The notes: generated by a model not told the origin, from the sequence alone. A DNA stretch of 64,000 nucleotides from Mytilus edulis (GCF_963676685.1 NC_092354.1:30288193-30352192), one strand, 5' to 3'. Shown: positions 10,328-21,827, counted from the first letter of the stretch. A program made the numbers and translations.

Positions 10328-12634
10328 AGAGGCTCTCAAGAGCCTGAATCGCTCACCTTAATTCTTTTGGTTAAATCTCTCATCAATGATTATTTTGGCT
10401 TTTCAATTTATTTAAATGTTTTTTGGATCGTCCTATTTTCTTCAAAAGCAAAAAAAAAAATCATTTTCTCCTATGTTCTATTTTAGCCATAGGAGCTACA
10501 TGTATGTTTCTTGACATACAAGGAAATAAAATATAAAATTTATACTAGATACTCTGAAACTCATTTAGCCTAAGTTTGGCTGAAATTGATACAGCAGTTT
10601 CAAAGGAGAAGATTTTTAAAAGTAAGTCAACATGATGAACAAATTGTGAAAAAAGTCTTTAAAGGGCAATTACTCCTTAAGGGGTCAATTGACAATTTTG
10701 GTCAAATAAACTTATTTGTAGATCTTACTTTGCTGAACATTATTGCTGTTTACAGTTTATCTCTATCTATAATAATATTCAAGATAATAACCAAAAACAG
10801 CAAAATTTCCTAAAAAATATCAATTCAGGGGCAGCAACCCAACAACAGGATGACTGATTCATCTGAAAATTTCAGGGCAGATAGATCTAGACCTGATAAA
10901 CAATATTTCCCGATGTCAGATTTGCTCTAAATGCTTTGGTTTTTGAGTTATAAGCCAAAAACTGCATTTGACCCCTATGTTATATTTTTAGCAATGGCGA
11001 CCATGTTTGTTGATAGATCAAAACTTTGGATACAATTTAAAAACAAGATACCCTAAGGAACATTCAGTTAAAGTTTGGAAGTATTTGGCCCAATAGTTTC
11101 AGAGGAGAAGATTTTTGTAAAAGATTACTACGATTTACGAAAAATGGTTAAAAATTGACTATAAAGGGCAATAACTCCTAAAGGGGTCAACTGACCATTT
11201 CGCTCATGTTGACTTATTTGTAAATCTTATTTTGCTGAACATTATTGCTGTTTACAGTTTATCTCTATCTATAATAATATTCAAGATAATTACCAAAAAC
11301 AGCAAAATTTCCTTAAAATTATCAATTCAGGGGCAGCAACCCAACAACAGGATGTCTGATTCATCTGAAAATTTCAGGGCAGATAGATCTTGACCTGATT
11401 AACAATTTTACCTCATGTCAGATTTGTTAAAAAATGCTGCATTTTTAGCTCAAAGTGAGCTTATGCCATCACTTGGCGTCCGTCGTCGTCTGTCGTCGTA
11501 AACTATTTCAAGAATCTTCTCCTCTGAAACTACTGAGCAAATCTGACATGGGGTAATATTATTTATCAGGTCAAGATCTATCTGCCCTGAAATTTTCAGA
11601 TGAATCAGACGACCCGTTGTTGGGTTGCTGCCCCTGAATTGGTAATTTTAAGGAAATTTTGCTGTTTTTTGGTTAATATCTTGAATATTATTATAGATAG
11701 AGATAAACTGTAAACAGGAATAATGTTCAGCAAAGTAAAATTTACAAATAAGTCAACATGACGGAAATGGTCAGTTGACCCCTTAAGGAGTTATTGCCCT
11801 TTATAGTCAATTTTTAACCATTTTTCGTAAATCTTAGTAATCTTTTACAAAAATCTTCTCCTCTGAATTTACTGGGTAAAATACTTCCAAACTTCAACTG
11901 AATGTTCCTTAGGGTATCTAGTTTGTAAATTGTATCCAAAGTTATGATCTATCAACAAACATGGTCGCCATTGCTAAAAATAGAACATAGGGGTCAAATG
12001 CAGTTTTTGGCTTATAACTCAAAAACCAAAGCATTTATAGCAAATCTGACCTGGGGTTATATTGTTTATCAGGTCAAGATCTATCTGCCCTGAAATTTTC
12101 AGATGAATCAGACAACCTGTTGTTGGGTTGCTGCCCCTGAATTGATAATTTTAAGGAAATTTTGCTGTTTTTGTTTATTATCTTGAATATAATTATAGAT
12201 AGAGAAACTGTAAACAGCAATAATTTTCAGCAAAGTAAGATTTACAAATGAGTCAAATGACCAAAATTGTCAATTGACCCCTTAAGGAGTTATTGCCCTT
12301 TAAAGACTTTTTTTTCACAATTTGTTCATCATGTTGACTTACTTTAAAAAATCTTCTCCTTTGAAACTGCTGTATCAATTTCAGCCAAAATTAGGCTAAA
12401 TGAGTTTCAGAGTATCTAGTATAAATTTTATATTTTATTTCCTTGTATGTCAAGAAACATAGCTACTATGGCTAAAATAGAACATAGGAGAAAATGATTA
12501 TTTTTTTTGCCTTTTGAAGAAAATAGGACTATCCAAAAAACATTTAAATAAATTGAAAAGCCAAAATAATCATTGATGAGAGATTTAACCAAAAGAATTA
12601 AGGTGAGCGATTCAGGCTCTTGAGAGCCTCTTGT
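10328..12634. repeat. 2.3-kb foldback: two ~1.1-kb inverted arms
   Basis: The left arm begins acaagaggctctcaagagcc and the right arm ends with its complement. The arms stay matched over about 1.1 kb each (10328 to about 11430, and about 11545 to 12634). The loop of about 110 bp contains 'gcttatgccatcacttggcg'. Each arm is itself two copies of a roughly 505-bp unit ('aggggcagcaacccaacaac' recurs near 10.83 and 11.33 kb). It lies wholly inside intron 1 of the OB-fold gene. A single related full-length element is at 58.25-58.76 kb, so two copies inserted or rearranged head-to-head is a likely origin. Confidence 0.9.
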
Positions 12635-12850
12635 TCTTCATCTTCATGATGATATTTCCATGTTCTTCTACTTTACTGTGTCATTCATGTTATACTGCGC
12701 CTGTTCAAAGTAATGAGCCTCTTGCCTTTACAAGTCTTGGATGTGTTTACTGATTTTTTTTAAATTTTATTTAGAGTTTAGTATAACGTTCATTGTTCTT
12801 CGTTTGATCAAAAGATGAAACTTATTGAAAAAAGATGAACACGAATATAC

Positions 12851-13045
12851 CTCAAAGGTTATTGATGGAGAGGCGTTATAACACCTTGCATAATTAAAAT
12901 CATTGGTAGGTACCACACACTTGATGTGGTACAGCTTTCCAGCCTGGAGATCGCAGCTACCAATAATGTCTGTCACTCCATTCCAGGCCGTCATCTTGGC
13001 TGTACGGCCACTATATTGTGTTGATTTCTTTCCTCTTGGAGCCAT
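12851..13045 (-). CDS. Candidate OB-fold (RPA-like) gene, exon 1
   Basis: ATG at 13045 opens 65 codons ending at donor GAG|GTATAT (phase 0). It begins MAPRGKKSTQYSGRTAKM and ends NASPSITFE. The N-terminus is basic; the segment GSCDLQAGKLYHIKCVVP suggests beta strands. I do not recognise this domain by itself. The start is supported by the duplicate at 38.48 kb, where an ATG sits at the same aligned position although the copy is broken soon after. Joined to exons 2-4 the protein has at least 175 residues. Reading past the donor hits a stop after about 27 more codons, so the donor is preferred. Confidence 0.65.
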
Positions 13046-13064
13046 TGGTTATCTGTATTTCACC

Positions 13065-13475
13065 TATCTACAATTCATGAATATGAAAGTTAACTTAGTT
13101 GGAATCAACTGTCTATCTCCATTCAATTGCAAGAGGTTATTATAGTATCAGATGAAAAAAATGTATACTTTTTAGTTTCTTAATTTTGAAGAAAATGTAT
13201 AACATTGAAACTAAAAGGGTCGTTATCACTTTTTAATCACAGCAAACAGTTGAAAGGCTGGGATTTGATTTTGTTACTAGCAAAATTTGTCATATATATA
13301 CACACTCAAAACACAGGGAAATTAAAGAGAGAGAAAAATAGCATTTTGACACGAAAAATCAAAGCTGTGGTTATAATGTTATTTTGCACAGAAGGCGTTT
13401 CAAACAAGAGAAGAATACTATTGTAAAATTGAGAGAATATAAAGGTGAAGACCCCAAAAATCTTTCCCTGGATTG
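13065..13475 (-). promoter_or_regulatory. Upstream region of the OB-fold gene, duplicated at 38.05-38.47 kb
   Basis: The sequence just upstream of exon 1 matches 38.05-38.47 kb in inverted orientation. Shared blocks include the complements of 'cctttgttttgagtgtgttt', 'aaatcaaatcccagtctttt' and 'tgacgacccttttggtttca'. It contains the complement of 'ttgtttgaaacgcc'-type text and no open frame. It probably holds the promoter and 5' UTR (inference from position). Confidence 0.6.
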
Positions 13476-13559
13476 AACAATATATGTACATGGATGTTGG
13501 TTACCGTCTTATTAGTATTATAACATAATTGGCTAACATGTGATTATAAGATGTTATTT

Positions 13560-13850
13560 TCTGTGGATATTACTCTGAAATAGTCGGTTTATATTTCGAC
13601 TTAAGGACAGACATGTCGACTTTTAATACATACATTTGTAATGCCAGCTTTCTCCAACGAAATTCGGACCCCGTTGGAATATGACAGTTCTTGTCTATTC
13701 GTTTTTGATGCGTTTTGTTATTTGATTTTGCCATGTGATTATGGACTTTCCGTATTGATTTTCCTCTGAGTTCAGTATTTTTGTGATTTTACTTTTTTGG
13801 ATATGGATGCCGCTTGGTACATTATATACACTGAGGGATTGAAAAATTGT
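13560..13850. repeat. Dispersed mussel-type repeat
   Basis: Contains 'gacttaaggacagacatgtc' and 'gactttccgtattgattttc'; the second block is shared with 7.1 kb. Confidence 0.55.
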
Positions 13851-14233
13851 TCTTTCAAACCCATCTCTGTTTGTGTGAGGGGACCACTTGTTTTCATTAT
13901 CTAAAATAAGGAATTCGTGATGCAGTTTGTTACTATTTCATGGATATTGAAACTAATGTTGTACTAGTTTATCAAACAAATAAGTACAAACAATATAAAA
14001 GAGATGTGTAATTTAGATCATTTCATATTTGGATATTTTAATTTGAACACCGAAATGCTAAAATAATGTATATGTATTGCTACAACACCTTCTGCTATGC
14101 TGTCACATAGTCTGTGTTATATTTGAAATTATGTATTATTGATATTTTTGCAATTTAAATGTATACCTATAGTTTACATATAGACTTCCATAATACAAAT
14201 TTATATTACTAGTATCGTCTGCCTCAAAATCTG

Positions 14234-14248
14234 CAAGACTTCAATAAT
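14234..14248. repeat. 15-bp direct repeat, left flank of the Penelope-like element
   Basis: caagacttcaataat is identical to 16128-16142 and probably is the target-site duplication. Confidence 0.7.
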
Positions 14249-14438
14249 TGTTTCTTTGATTGCATACAAGGGTCGACCTTACTTTCTATAATATATATAT
14301 ATATATAAGGTTGATTTTCTAGACACATATTAACATTATAAACAGAATATTTGTTCTTTTATGCAAAGAATAGGTTTTGTATCTTTCGTAAACAGAATAT
14401 ATTATGTCCCCTTTATGCAACGAATAGGTTTTGTTTCT

Positions 14439-14678
14439 TTAAGCTTGGGCGTGTCCATGTGATCTTAAATGACGACTTACGGGGAGGTCGGGCTTGCATG
14501 TGTAGTCGCTACGATGACCATTCATGCGTTTGTTGAATGGTTGTTCTGTCTCGCAAACATACTGCATGCCACATCGACACTGAAGAAAGTATACAACATT
14601 CTTGGTTTTGCAAGTTACATTACAGGATAGTGTGTAAACAGACCCAGTGGAATGGCAAGTAAATGTTTGAGTATTCAC
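14439..14678 (-). pseudogene. Penelope-like element: GIY-YIG endonuclease segment
   Basis: The frame contains CKTKNVVYFLQCRCGMQYV followed by CETEQPFNKRMNGHRSDY. This matches the GIY-YIG pattern (VVYxxxC..C..xYVGET....R...H) typical of Penelope-like elements. The conserved glycine of YVGET is cysteine here (YVCET), a one-base change from GGC to TGC. That would probably abolish or weaken activity. The catalytic arginine region (NKRMNGHR) is still present. Cysteines ahead of the domain fit the CCHH-like finger region of the family. Confidence 0.75.
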
Positions 14679-15014
14679 TATTAGTTGGCAAGTCAGACAT
14701 CGTTTGTTACCACACGACTTGCACCATCATGTAGTTGAACAGCTTTTATTAGAGGAGACGGCAGCTTCTACAAACAAGTCTTTTAAACTTGCTGGTCTCC
14801 CAAAAAAGCTAAGACGGGAGGATCAGGAAAGATTTTGGGTGATTGGCAATACTTTGCCGATTGGCACGGGTCAAACGTGAAAGGTAAGAAAAGGCGGGAT
14901 TGTATGTTCAAACAAATGGAACTTTTTTACTACGCCTCTTCTTTTTATACAGTAACCGGTACTTTCGGCTGTTATTGTTAGCACGCGCAAAACCCCTTAT
15001 TTATGTCCCATTTC

Positions 15015-15344
15015 TTATAACCTCGTTTGATTAAAAATCCGCGAAGTTCCTGTATCCGCTGAGTGACAGAGCTTTACTCTGAGAGCTTGACTGTACGGGA
15101 TACTTTTTGTACAGTGTTTTGGGTGACAGCTTTGGGGAGAAAGGTACTGATGTTTATCTGTAGGTTTACAGTAGAGGTCTGTTGATACGACACCGTTCTT
15201 TATAGATATAGTTGTGTCTAAGAAAGATATCTCAAGAGTCGGATATTTCATATGTAAATTTAATTGACTGGTGGGCGTTGTTTGTATGTCTGATAAAAGC
15301 ATCCATTTTTTGTTGGGATTCAATCCATTTCTTGTCAACATCAT
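15015..15344 (-). pseudogene. Penelope-like element: RT C-terminal (thumb) segment
   Basis: Reads ISFLDTTISIKNGVVSTDLY then CKPTDKHQYLSPQSCHPKH, the conserved FLD...K.TD...YL...S.HP block that follows the RT core in Penelope-like elements. It continues into SIPYSQALRVKLCHSADTGT. In the same frame, upstream, [16 protein letters not shown] (about 15.34-15.37 kb) carries the RT motif-C aspartates (IDD). Confidence 0.8.
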
Positions 15345-15568
15345 CGATGAAACGGAACCAAGACAGAGGTTTGGATAAATATGTTGAAATAATGTTTCTC
15401 TAATTTTCCCATGAAAATATTGGCGTAAGACGGTGCTATTTTCGTCCCCATCGCTGTCTCGTTTATTTGAAGGAAATTATCACCATTAAAAGTAACATTG
15501 TTGCATTTAAGGACAAGAGAAAGCAGCTGGGTTAAACATTCGGTCGGTGGTTCTAAAGTGTTTCGCAA
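15341..15568 (-). pseudogene. Penelope-like element: RT core segment (motif B)
   Basis: Contains [20 protein letters not shown], the motif-B region of Penelope-type RTs (GTxxAPxxANxFM). A frameshift near 15.37-15.39 kb separates it from the IDD motif, which lies in the next frame. Confidence 0.8.
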
Positions 15569-15619
15569 ATCCCATATTTCCCTACACGATTGTATTCCGT
15601 CATCATGAGGTATGTTGGT

Positions 15620-16054
15620 TTACAATGAGGTGACATCTAAAGTGACAAGGAGGGTTTCCGGAGGAAGAGGGTTCATGGATTCCATTTTGCGAAGATAATC
15701 TGTAGTGTCTTGAATGTGAGAAGGACAATTTTCTACATGAGATCTAAAATGACAGTCTACAAATTCCGAGTTTTTTTCAGTCGGGTGGCCGTTAGCGGAT
15801 ACAATGGGTCTACCAGGGTTGTTAACCTTGTGTATATTAGGAAGAAGATACAATCGACCAGGCTTGGCGTTCTCTGGTTTTAAATATCCAATTGTATCCT
15901 CATCTATGTGACCGTCGTTGTGCATGATTTGTAACGCAGTGATAATTTCGGAACTAAACTCGGAAGTAGGGTCATAGTCAAGTTTCTTATAAAATCTCTC
16001 ATCAGAGAGCTGACGCTCTGCTTCCGCGATGTAGTTAGCTTTGTCCATTATCAC
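15620..16054 (-). pseudogene. Penelope-like element: RT N-terminal segment
   Basis: Starts MIMDKANYIAEAERQLSDER and includes RLYLLPNIHKVNNPGRPIVS, the 'LPKIHK...RPIVS' block of Penelope-like RTs. It ends LVTLDVTSL, motif A with its aspartate. A stop or frameshift follows before motif B. The ATG at 16054 fits the upstream part of the element, but any upstream extension is lost at the 5' flank (16128). Confidence 0.8.
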
Positions 16055-16127
16055 AACGATAAATATATATATCTTTATTGTTTATGCAACTGTCACTTCA
16101 TAATTTTTTTATTTCCACAAAGATCTT

Positions 16128-16142
16128 CAAGACTTCAATAAT
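16128..16142. repeat. 15-bp direct repeat, right flank of the Penelope-like element
   Basis: caagacttcaataat is identical to 14234-14248; a likely target-site duplication. Confidence 0.7.
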
Positions 16143-16184
16143 CCATCCTAATGTAATAAATATCATGCAGACTATTAGAGGACA

Positions 16185-16293
16185 AAACTTATAATTTTTT
16201 TATTCTGCGATGATACAAATTCATTTTTAAGATGGGTGATTATAAAATTTTTATTCTGCGATGATAAAAATTCATTTTTAAGATGGGTGGTTT
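16185..16293. repeat. Tandem duplication, ~52-bp unit, two copies
   Basis: 'attctgcgatgata(c/a)aaattc' followed by 'atttttaagatgggtg' occurs twice in a row. Confidence 0.8.
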
Positions 16294-16389
16294 TAGTGTT
16301 GTAAGCATGTTTTAAGCTTGAAAATTCCCTCAAAATTAACTCATAAAGCAAGAATTAAGGATTGTGACAGCAGGCCCTGTACATATATT

Positions 16390-16822
16390 TTCCCCAAGGG
16401 TGACTGGGGTATAGAAATATGGTCACTTGGTCTTCTCCCGACCGGCAGTAAAACGCTTGCCGAAGTGGGGCGTCCGTTTGGCTGTGCGGGATGTATCAAG
16501 TTCGCAGTCACGTCCGGTCAGAAGGGGACGTTAAATCCGATGCCTCGTGTAAAGAGAGTGCCACGCTCTTTGCACGTTAAGAACCCTTGCAACAACTCTT
16601 TTGAGGGGTCTGTAGGTGGCCTTTTGAAAGGCAAAATTTCTGTCCCTATCCAATATACCCTCCTTTTCCGGTGGCAGTCCAAATTTCTCCGACCATCATC
16701 CCAGATGGCCTATATTGTATCAACCTACCTATTGTATTTATTGTGAACTTGTTCTTGTCCTGAATATGCATGAACTAATTGCCACTGGACGTTAAGCAAC
16801 CAACAATCAATCAATCAATCAA
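16390..16822 (+). mobile_element. SINE-like retroposon, full copy
   Basis: Same family as 1704-2131, ending in (caat)n. It is flanked by a 12-bp duplication tgtacatatatt at 16378-16389 and 16823-16834. The 142-residue open frame starting at 16318 is the element read through, plus flank, and is not a gene. Confidence 0.9.
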
Positions 16823-16849
16823 TGTACATATATTCTTAACTGCCTAAAA

Positions 16850-17235
16850 CAAAACTGCTTTTAACTACTAAAAATGTAACTAATGTTTTTTTTTGCGTAG
16901 ATTTAACATAACAAATCACTACATTGTGTGCAAAGTGGCGCAAAAGCATTACAATAAAGCGGTCGTAAGGATTTACAGGCTACCCGTAGGTCTTTAACAA
17001 TGAGAAAAAAATATCACTTACTATACTCATGGTCGATTCAACAAAACTTAATCTTTTTCTGTATTTTGAAAAAATATATATTGAATAAAATTAAGGGATA
17101 TCGAGATGAAAAATATGATCGAATGGAGCTATAGATTGTTTAAAAATAATTTAGATTTAAAAACTCGTTGGAAACGCTTTACTTCATTCAAAAAACAAAT
17201 GCATACATTTTACGAACTTGACTCGACGATCTTTC
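16850..17235. other. Intergenic, no supported feature
   Basis: AT-rich sequence between the SINE-like copy and the 21-bp satellite. No motif or clear repeat seen. Confidence 0.5.
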
Positions 17236-17239
17236 AAAT

Positions 17240-18490
17240 CGTTCCCTCAAGATACTATGTTGTTCCCACAAGATAAATATCTCGTTTCCTAAAGATGATA
17301 TGTCGTTCCCTCAAGATGTTATGTTGTTCCCCCAAGATAGTCATCTTGTTCCCTCAAGATGATATGTCGGTCCCTCAAGAGATCATGTCGTTCCCTCAAG
17401 ATATTATGTCTTTCCCTCAAGAAACGATGTTTTCCCCTCAAGATGATATGTCGTTCCCTCAAGATGCTATGTTGTTCCCTCAAGATAGTTATCTCGTTCC
17501 CTCAACATAGCAATATCAATACAATGTTAAAACTATGTTGAGGGAACAACATAGTATTTTGAGGAAACGACATAATAACTTGAGGGAACGACATAACATC
17601 TAGAGGGAACAACATAGTATCTTGAGGGAACGACATATCATCTTGAGGGAACAACATAACATCTTGAAGGAACGACATAGTATCTTGAGGGAACGACATA
17701 CCATCTTGAGGGAACAACATAGTATCTTGAGGGCACGACATAGCATCTCGATGGAACAACAACATCTTGAAGGAACGACATAGTATCTTGAGGGAACGAC
17801 ATAATATCTTGAGGAAACGACATATTATCTTGAGGGAACGAGATAACTATCTTGTGGGAACGACATAGTATCTTAAGTGAACGTCATAGCATCTTGAGGG
17901 AACGAGATAGCTATCTTGTGGGAAGGACATATCATCTTGAAGGAACGACATAGTATCATGAGGGAACAACATATTTTTTTTTTCTTTCATGTTCGCAATC
18001 TGCCACCGTAGTTTCATACGGTGGCAGAATGCGGCCATGTAAGAACAAAATAATATGTTGTTCCCTCAAGATACTATGTCGTTCCCTCAAGTTACTATGT
18101 CGTTCCCTCAAGATGTTATGCTGTTCCCTCAAGATGCTCTGTCGTTCCCTCAATATACTATGTTGTTCCCTCATAATAATATAATTTTATTGCTATGTTG
18201 AGGGAACGAGATAACTATCTTAGGGAACAACATATGCATCTTGAGGGAACGACATATCATCTTGAGGGGAAAACATAGTATCTTGAGGGAGCGACATAGT
18301 ATCTTGAGGGAACGACATAGCATCATGAGGGAACGAGATAACTATCTTGTGGGAACGACATATTATCTTGAGGGAAAGAGATAACCATCTTGTGGGAACG
18401 ACATAGCATCTTGAGGGAACGACATAGTATCTTGAGGGAACAACATATTTTTTTTTCTTTCATGGCCGCATTCTGCCACCGTAGTTTCAT
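17240..18490. repeat. 21-bp satellite in four blocks of alternating orientation
   Basis: The unit is gttccctcaagatgatatgtc with a variable centre. It runs forward at about 17243-17511, reversed at about 17535-17975, forward at about 18058-18175, and reversed at about 18190-18455. A 14-bp hairpin (attctgccaccgta) lies at 17997-18030; a related half copy borders the array at about 18468-18490. Because 21 is a multiple of three, several frames stay open and give seven-residue repeats such as MSFPQDD. These are not supported as genes. Confidence 0.95.
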
Positions 18491-18635
18491 GACCAAACTA
18501 CAATCTGAATGTTTTTTTTAATTGATATACATATTTAGACTAACTTAAAGACCTTATTGCTAAACAATTGATAATTCAATAAAAGGCTATTGTTACAGTT
18601 TTCAGTCATGATTTACCTCAAAATTTAGTGAGTCA

Positions 18636-19560
18636 GGGGCCTGGTTTTCGAAAGTATCTTATGACTAAGACATGTCTTATGATGGTCTTATGACATGTCA
18701 TAGTCGTAAGATATGTTTTCGAAAGTGTCCTAAGTTACGAATTGTCATAACTTTTGTGGTAAACTTAAGACCCCTCGCGACATGACTTATGATGGTCTTA
18801 TGATTGTAAACTAAAATTTTAATTACTTTTCATGTTTAATTTCATGTTAATTGCAATACAAATATTTGTTGTGTATCTCAGTTAGCTTAATAGTAAGGAT
18901 TTTATTTTTCTCAACTACGTGAACTAAAATTTGAATCTCCTGCGACATATAATTTTGAATTCTTTTCTAATAGTCATGGTTTTGTATAATACATATACAT
19001 ATTACTTAGTTCCTAGTATAGTTAATAGAACCAGAGACATATATATGTCTCTGATAGAACTATATCAACGTATGTGTACGGGCATTTCGATAAGCGGGTA
19101 CTCGATGTACCGAATCTAAAAAGTATTCACATTTAAAAAAAAGTATGATTATACACGAAAACGAAGTTCAAGTTTATTATTTATCACAAACTAATTTTTA
19201 ACAAATTTTCAAGTCAAATATCAATTCCTTTGTATATAAAATTTCATGTCCATTATATGAAAGAAATAAAATATTCGTAAATATTAATATGTTCATACTT
19301 TTCATTTTAATTTTTATATTTATCACTTTTTAATCATTACTTAAAATATTAGAAAATAATGTTCACTTATGACAGTCATAAGAGCACCAAAGTATTAGAA
19401 AATAATGTTCACTTATGACAGTCATAAGAGCACCAAAGCTACGACTCAGCTTTGATTTACATCCTATGACATATCATACGATAGTCATAAGATGATCATA
19501 AAATATGTCCTAAGATATATCTTATGACATATCTTATGATACTTTCGAAAACCAGGCCCC
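18636..19560. mobile_element. Non-autonomous DNA element with terminal inverted repeats
   Basis: The ends are inverted copies of ggggcctggttttcgaaagt, extended to about 24 bp. Sub-terminal sequence is full of short inverted cttatga/tcataag motifs. The interior is AT-rich and has no transposase. A 47-49-bp tandem duplication ('attagaaaataatgttcact' onward) lies at about 19346-19437. No clear target-site duplication was seen, so the superfamily is open. Confidence 0.85.
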
Positions 19561-20318
19561 AGGACTCTAAATTTTTGTTGAATAATAAATGTTTGAATAC
19601 AATATATATATTTCTATCTTTATAAGCCTCTTTTCGTGCTTTTAGTTTGTTAAAGGAGAAATAGTGAACAAAGTTAATAAGAACAAATAACACATTATAC
19701 GTTTTTAGTAAGTTTAGGTAATTTTTTTTAACATTATACTTTTGTAAACTCCATGGTATATAAGGCTACTTTGATAAAATATAATCTCCAAAGTCATGAA
19801 ATAGTAAATACAGAAATGGTTTGATCCTTTTGGTAATTCGGTATTTTACAGATAAATGCATGGATTCAATTTAACAGTCAACATTACGCTTTCAAAATGA
19901 CAGCAGAAATCACTATTCCGTTGAAGCCTTTGCGATTTTTTTTTATTTTCAAGCGTCATAAGTTTATTTGTCTCTATAGATTTGACCGGTTTATCTAGAA
20001 ACAATATTCAACTTATTAAAACTGCAAGTATTCTGCATGCATGATTTATTTCTCATGCCATAGTTTATTAATTTAGAAATATTTACATAGCCATGCAGTA
20101 GTGAACAGACAATTTGTGTAGTAATCAATCCTCCTGAGAAAATAAAATGACCAACGATTGCATGATAGTTATTAAGTAATGTACGAGATAACTAATGACC
20201 GCAAAATCTGAAGTTTATCCCAACAAATTCCCATCTGCTAATTCCTCAATGTCTTGTTTCATGATTTACATGAACGATCAGATTCAGTATAATTATTTCC
20301 GGAGTTACTAACATGACT
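19561..20318. other. Intergenic, no supported feature
   Basis: AT-rich sequence. Short open frames have no motif. Confidence 0.5.
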
Positions 20319-20319
20319 A

Positions 20320-20650
20320 ACATGTTTAACCCCGCCACATTATTTATGTGTGTGCCTGTCCCAAGTCAGGAGCCTGTAATTCAGTGGTTGTCGTTTGTTT
20401 ATGTGTTACATACTTGTTTTCATTAATTTTTTGACATAAATAAGGCCGTTAGTTTTCTCGTTTGAATTGTTTTACATTGTCTTATCGGGGCCTTTTATAG
20501 CTGACTATGCGGTATGGGCTTTGTTCATTGTTGAAGGCCGTACGGTGACCTATAGTTGTTAATGTTTGTGTCATTTTGGTATTTTGTGGATAGTTGTGTC
20601 ATTGGTAATCATACCACATCTTCTTTTTTATATTCTCACTAAACATGCTC
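20320..20650. repeat. Dispersed repeat 'tgtcccaagtcaggagcctg'
   Basis: Shared with 24.02-24.11 kb and 61.23-61.51 kb. Blocks include 'agtggttgtcgtttgtttat', 'gttgaaggccgtac' and 'accacatcttc'. Confidence 0.75.
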
Positions 20651-21827
20651 AGTATACAATATATGTTATTTCAATTGAACACAACACTACTGCACAAAAA
20701 CAAATACAAAATAAAACCGCGAAGAGCCTTAGGCCGCCATCATCGTCATTGTATTTAACTAAAATATGAAATCTTAGACTACTTCAACATAATATGCTAC
20801 GAAATGAGGCCTGTATGGCTTATTGCTTAGGGCTACGTAACGTTTTCCCTTGACCCAAAATTATCCAGTTATGCAGGGTTCTGTTCGAAGAATGAAACCA
20901 AAGTACTGAAATACTGAAAATCGGATGACCGAAAGTTCTTGTGAATGGTCCGAGAAGCACTTGTCTCAGAAAAAAACCCATATCTATACCTGAAAATGAG
21001 GTTTTATGTGCAGATATAATTTTTTTCTTGGACAAGTTCGTGCGTAGATAAATTAATGACAGGGAATTCATCCTCACCGTAATGACTATTATATTGAAGT
21101 ACGTGATACAAATCCGTATAATTACTCAGGTATATTATTGTTATATAGTATATTAATACTTGTATATTACAGTTACGTGTATTTTCATTGTATATCATTC
21201 TATTCTTCTATATTAATAATAGTGCAGTGCTAGTGCATGGTTGAGTTATCATTGCTTAAGATTGCAAACGTTCTTGAGATATTCTACCGCATGCGTGTGC
21301 ATATTTATTTTGAATGATTTTTCACTAAATGTTTATACGTATAACAAAACATTTTAATATTATTAATTTATCTTTTTAAAAAAAGTATGTGATGAGTATT
21401 CATTGAAGAAATGGATTTTTAACAAGCGATAAGGAATATAACTTTGCACTTGATGATGTCTTCATCATTTTTATAGATCGGTTCAAAAAACCAAAACGAA
21501 TATTACGTAATGGAAATCTAGGCGATAGCAATACACCGGAATGCCCTCATCCGCTGTAAAAATTGATAATTTACAACACCTGGCATTCTTGACCTTGAAA
21601 TACATTTTAAAGAAACTAATTATTATATCTATACACACAGAAATACAAAAGTAGCTGTCAATCACAGCATGTATTCCTCAGATGTATTCCGAGGATTTAT
21701 TATAGGTGAAGCAATACGGCAAATAAGAAATATAAGTGGCCATAACAAATCAATAAACGATGTAACTAATGTCAAAGTGAAATTATTAGATAGGGGTTAT
21801 TATAACGTCTAAATATGTGAAATAAAA
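20651..21827. other. Intergenic, no supported feature
   Basis: No motif-bearing open frame, no clear tandem repeat. Confidence 0.45.

Larger units (their letters stand above)
14249..16127 (-). mobile_element. Decayed Penelope-like retroelement
   Basis: Minus-strand order is RT, then a linker, then a GIY-YIG-type endonuclease, which is the order expected of canonical Penelope-like elements. The whole is flanked by an identical 15-bp direct repeat. An (at)n run lies at 14.29 kb near the 3' end. The coding region is broken by several frameshifts, listed separately. The element is probably inactive. Confidence 0.85.

Noticed and set aside
9976..10347. 123-codon plus-strand frame
   Set aside because: It is antisense to OB-fold exon 2, which has matching splice sites and phases on the minus strand.
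13306..13491. Minus-strand frame upstream of OB-fold exon 1
   Set aside because: The region is duplicated at 38.1 kb, where the frame is not kept; it behaves as promoter or 5' flank.
16318..16746. 142-codon frame ending PTYLLYLL-type sequence
   Set aside because: It is the SINE-like element read through; the same peptide appears in every copy and is broken in several.
17295..18174. Several open frames of 60-87 codons with MSFPQD-type repeats
   Set aside because: They arise because the 21-bp satellite unit is a multiple of three and lacks stops in several frames on both strands. There is no start context, splice signal or non-repeat part.
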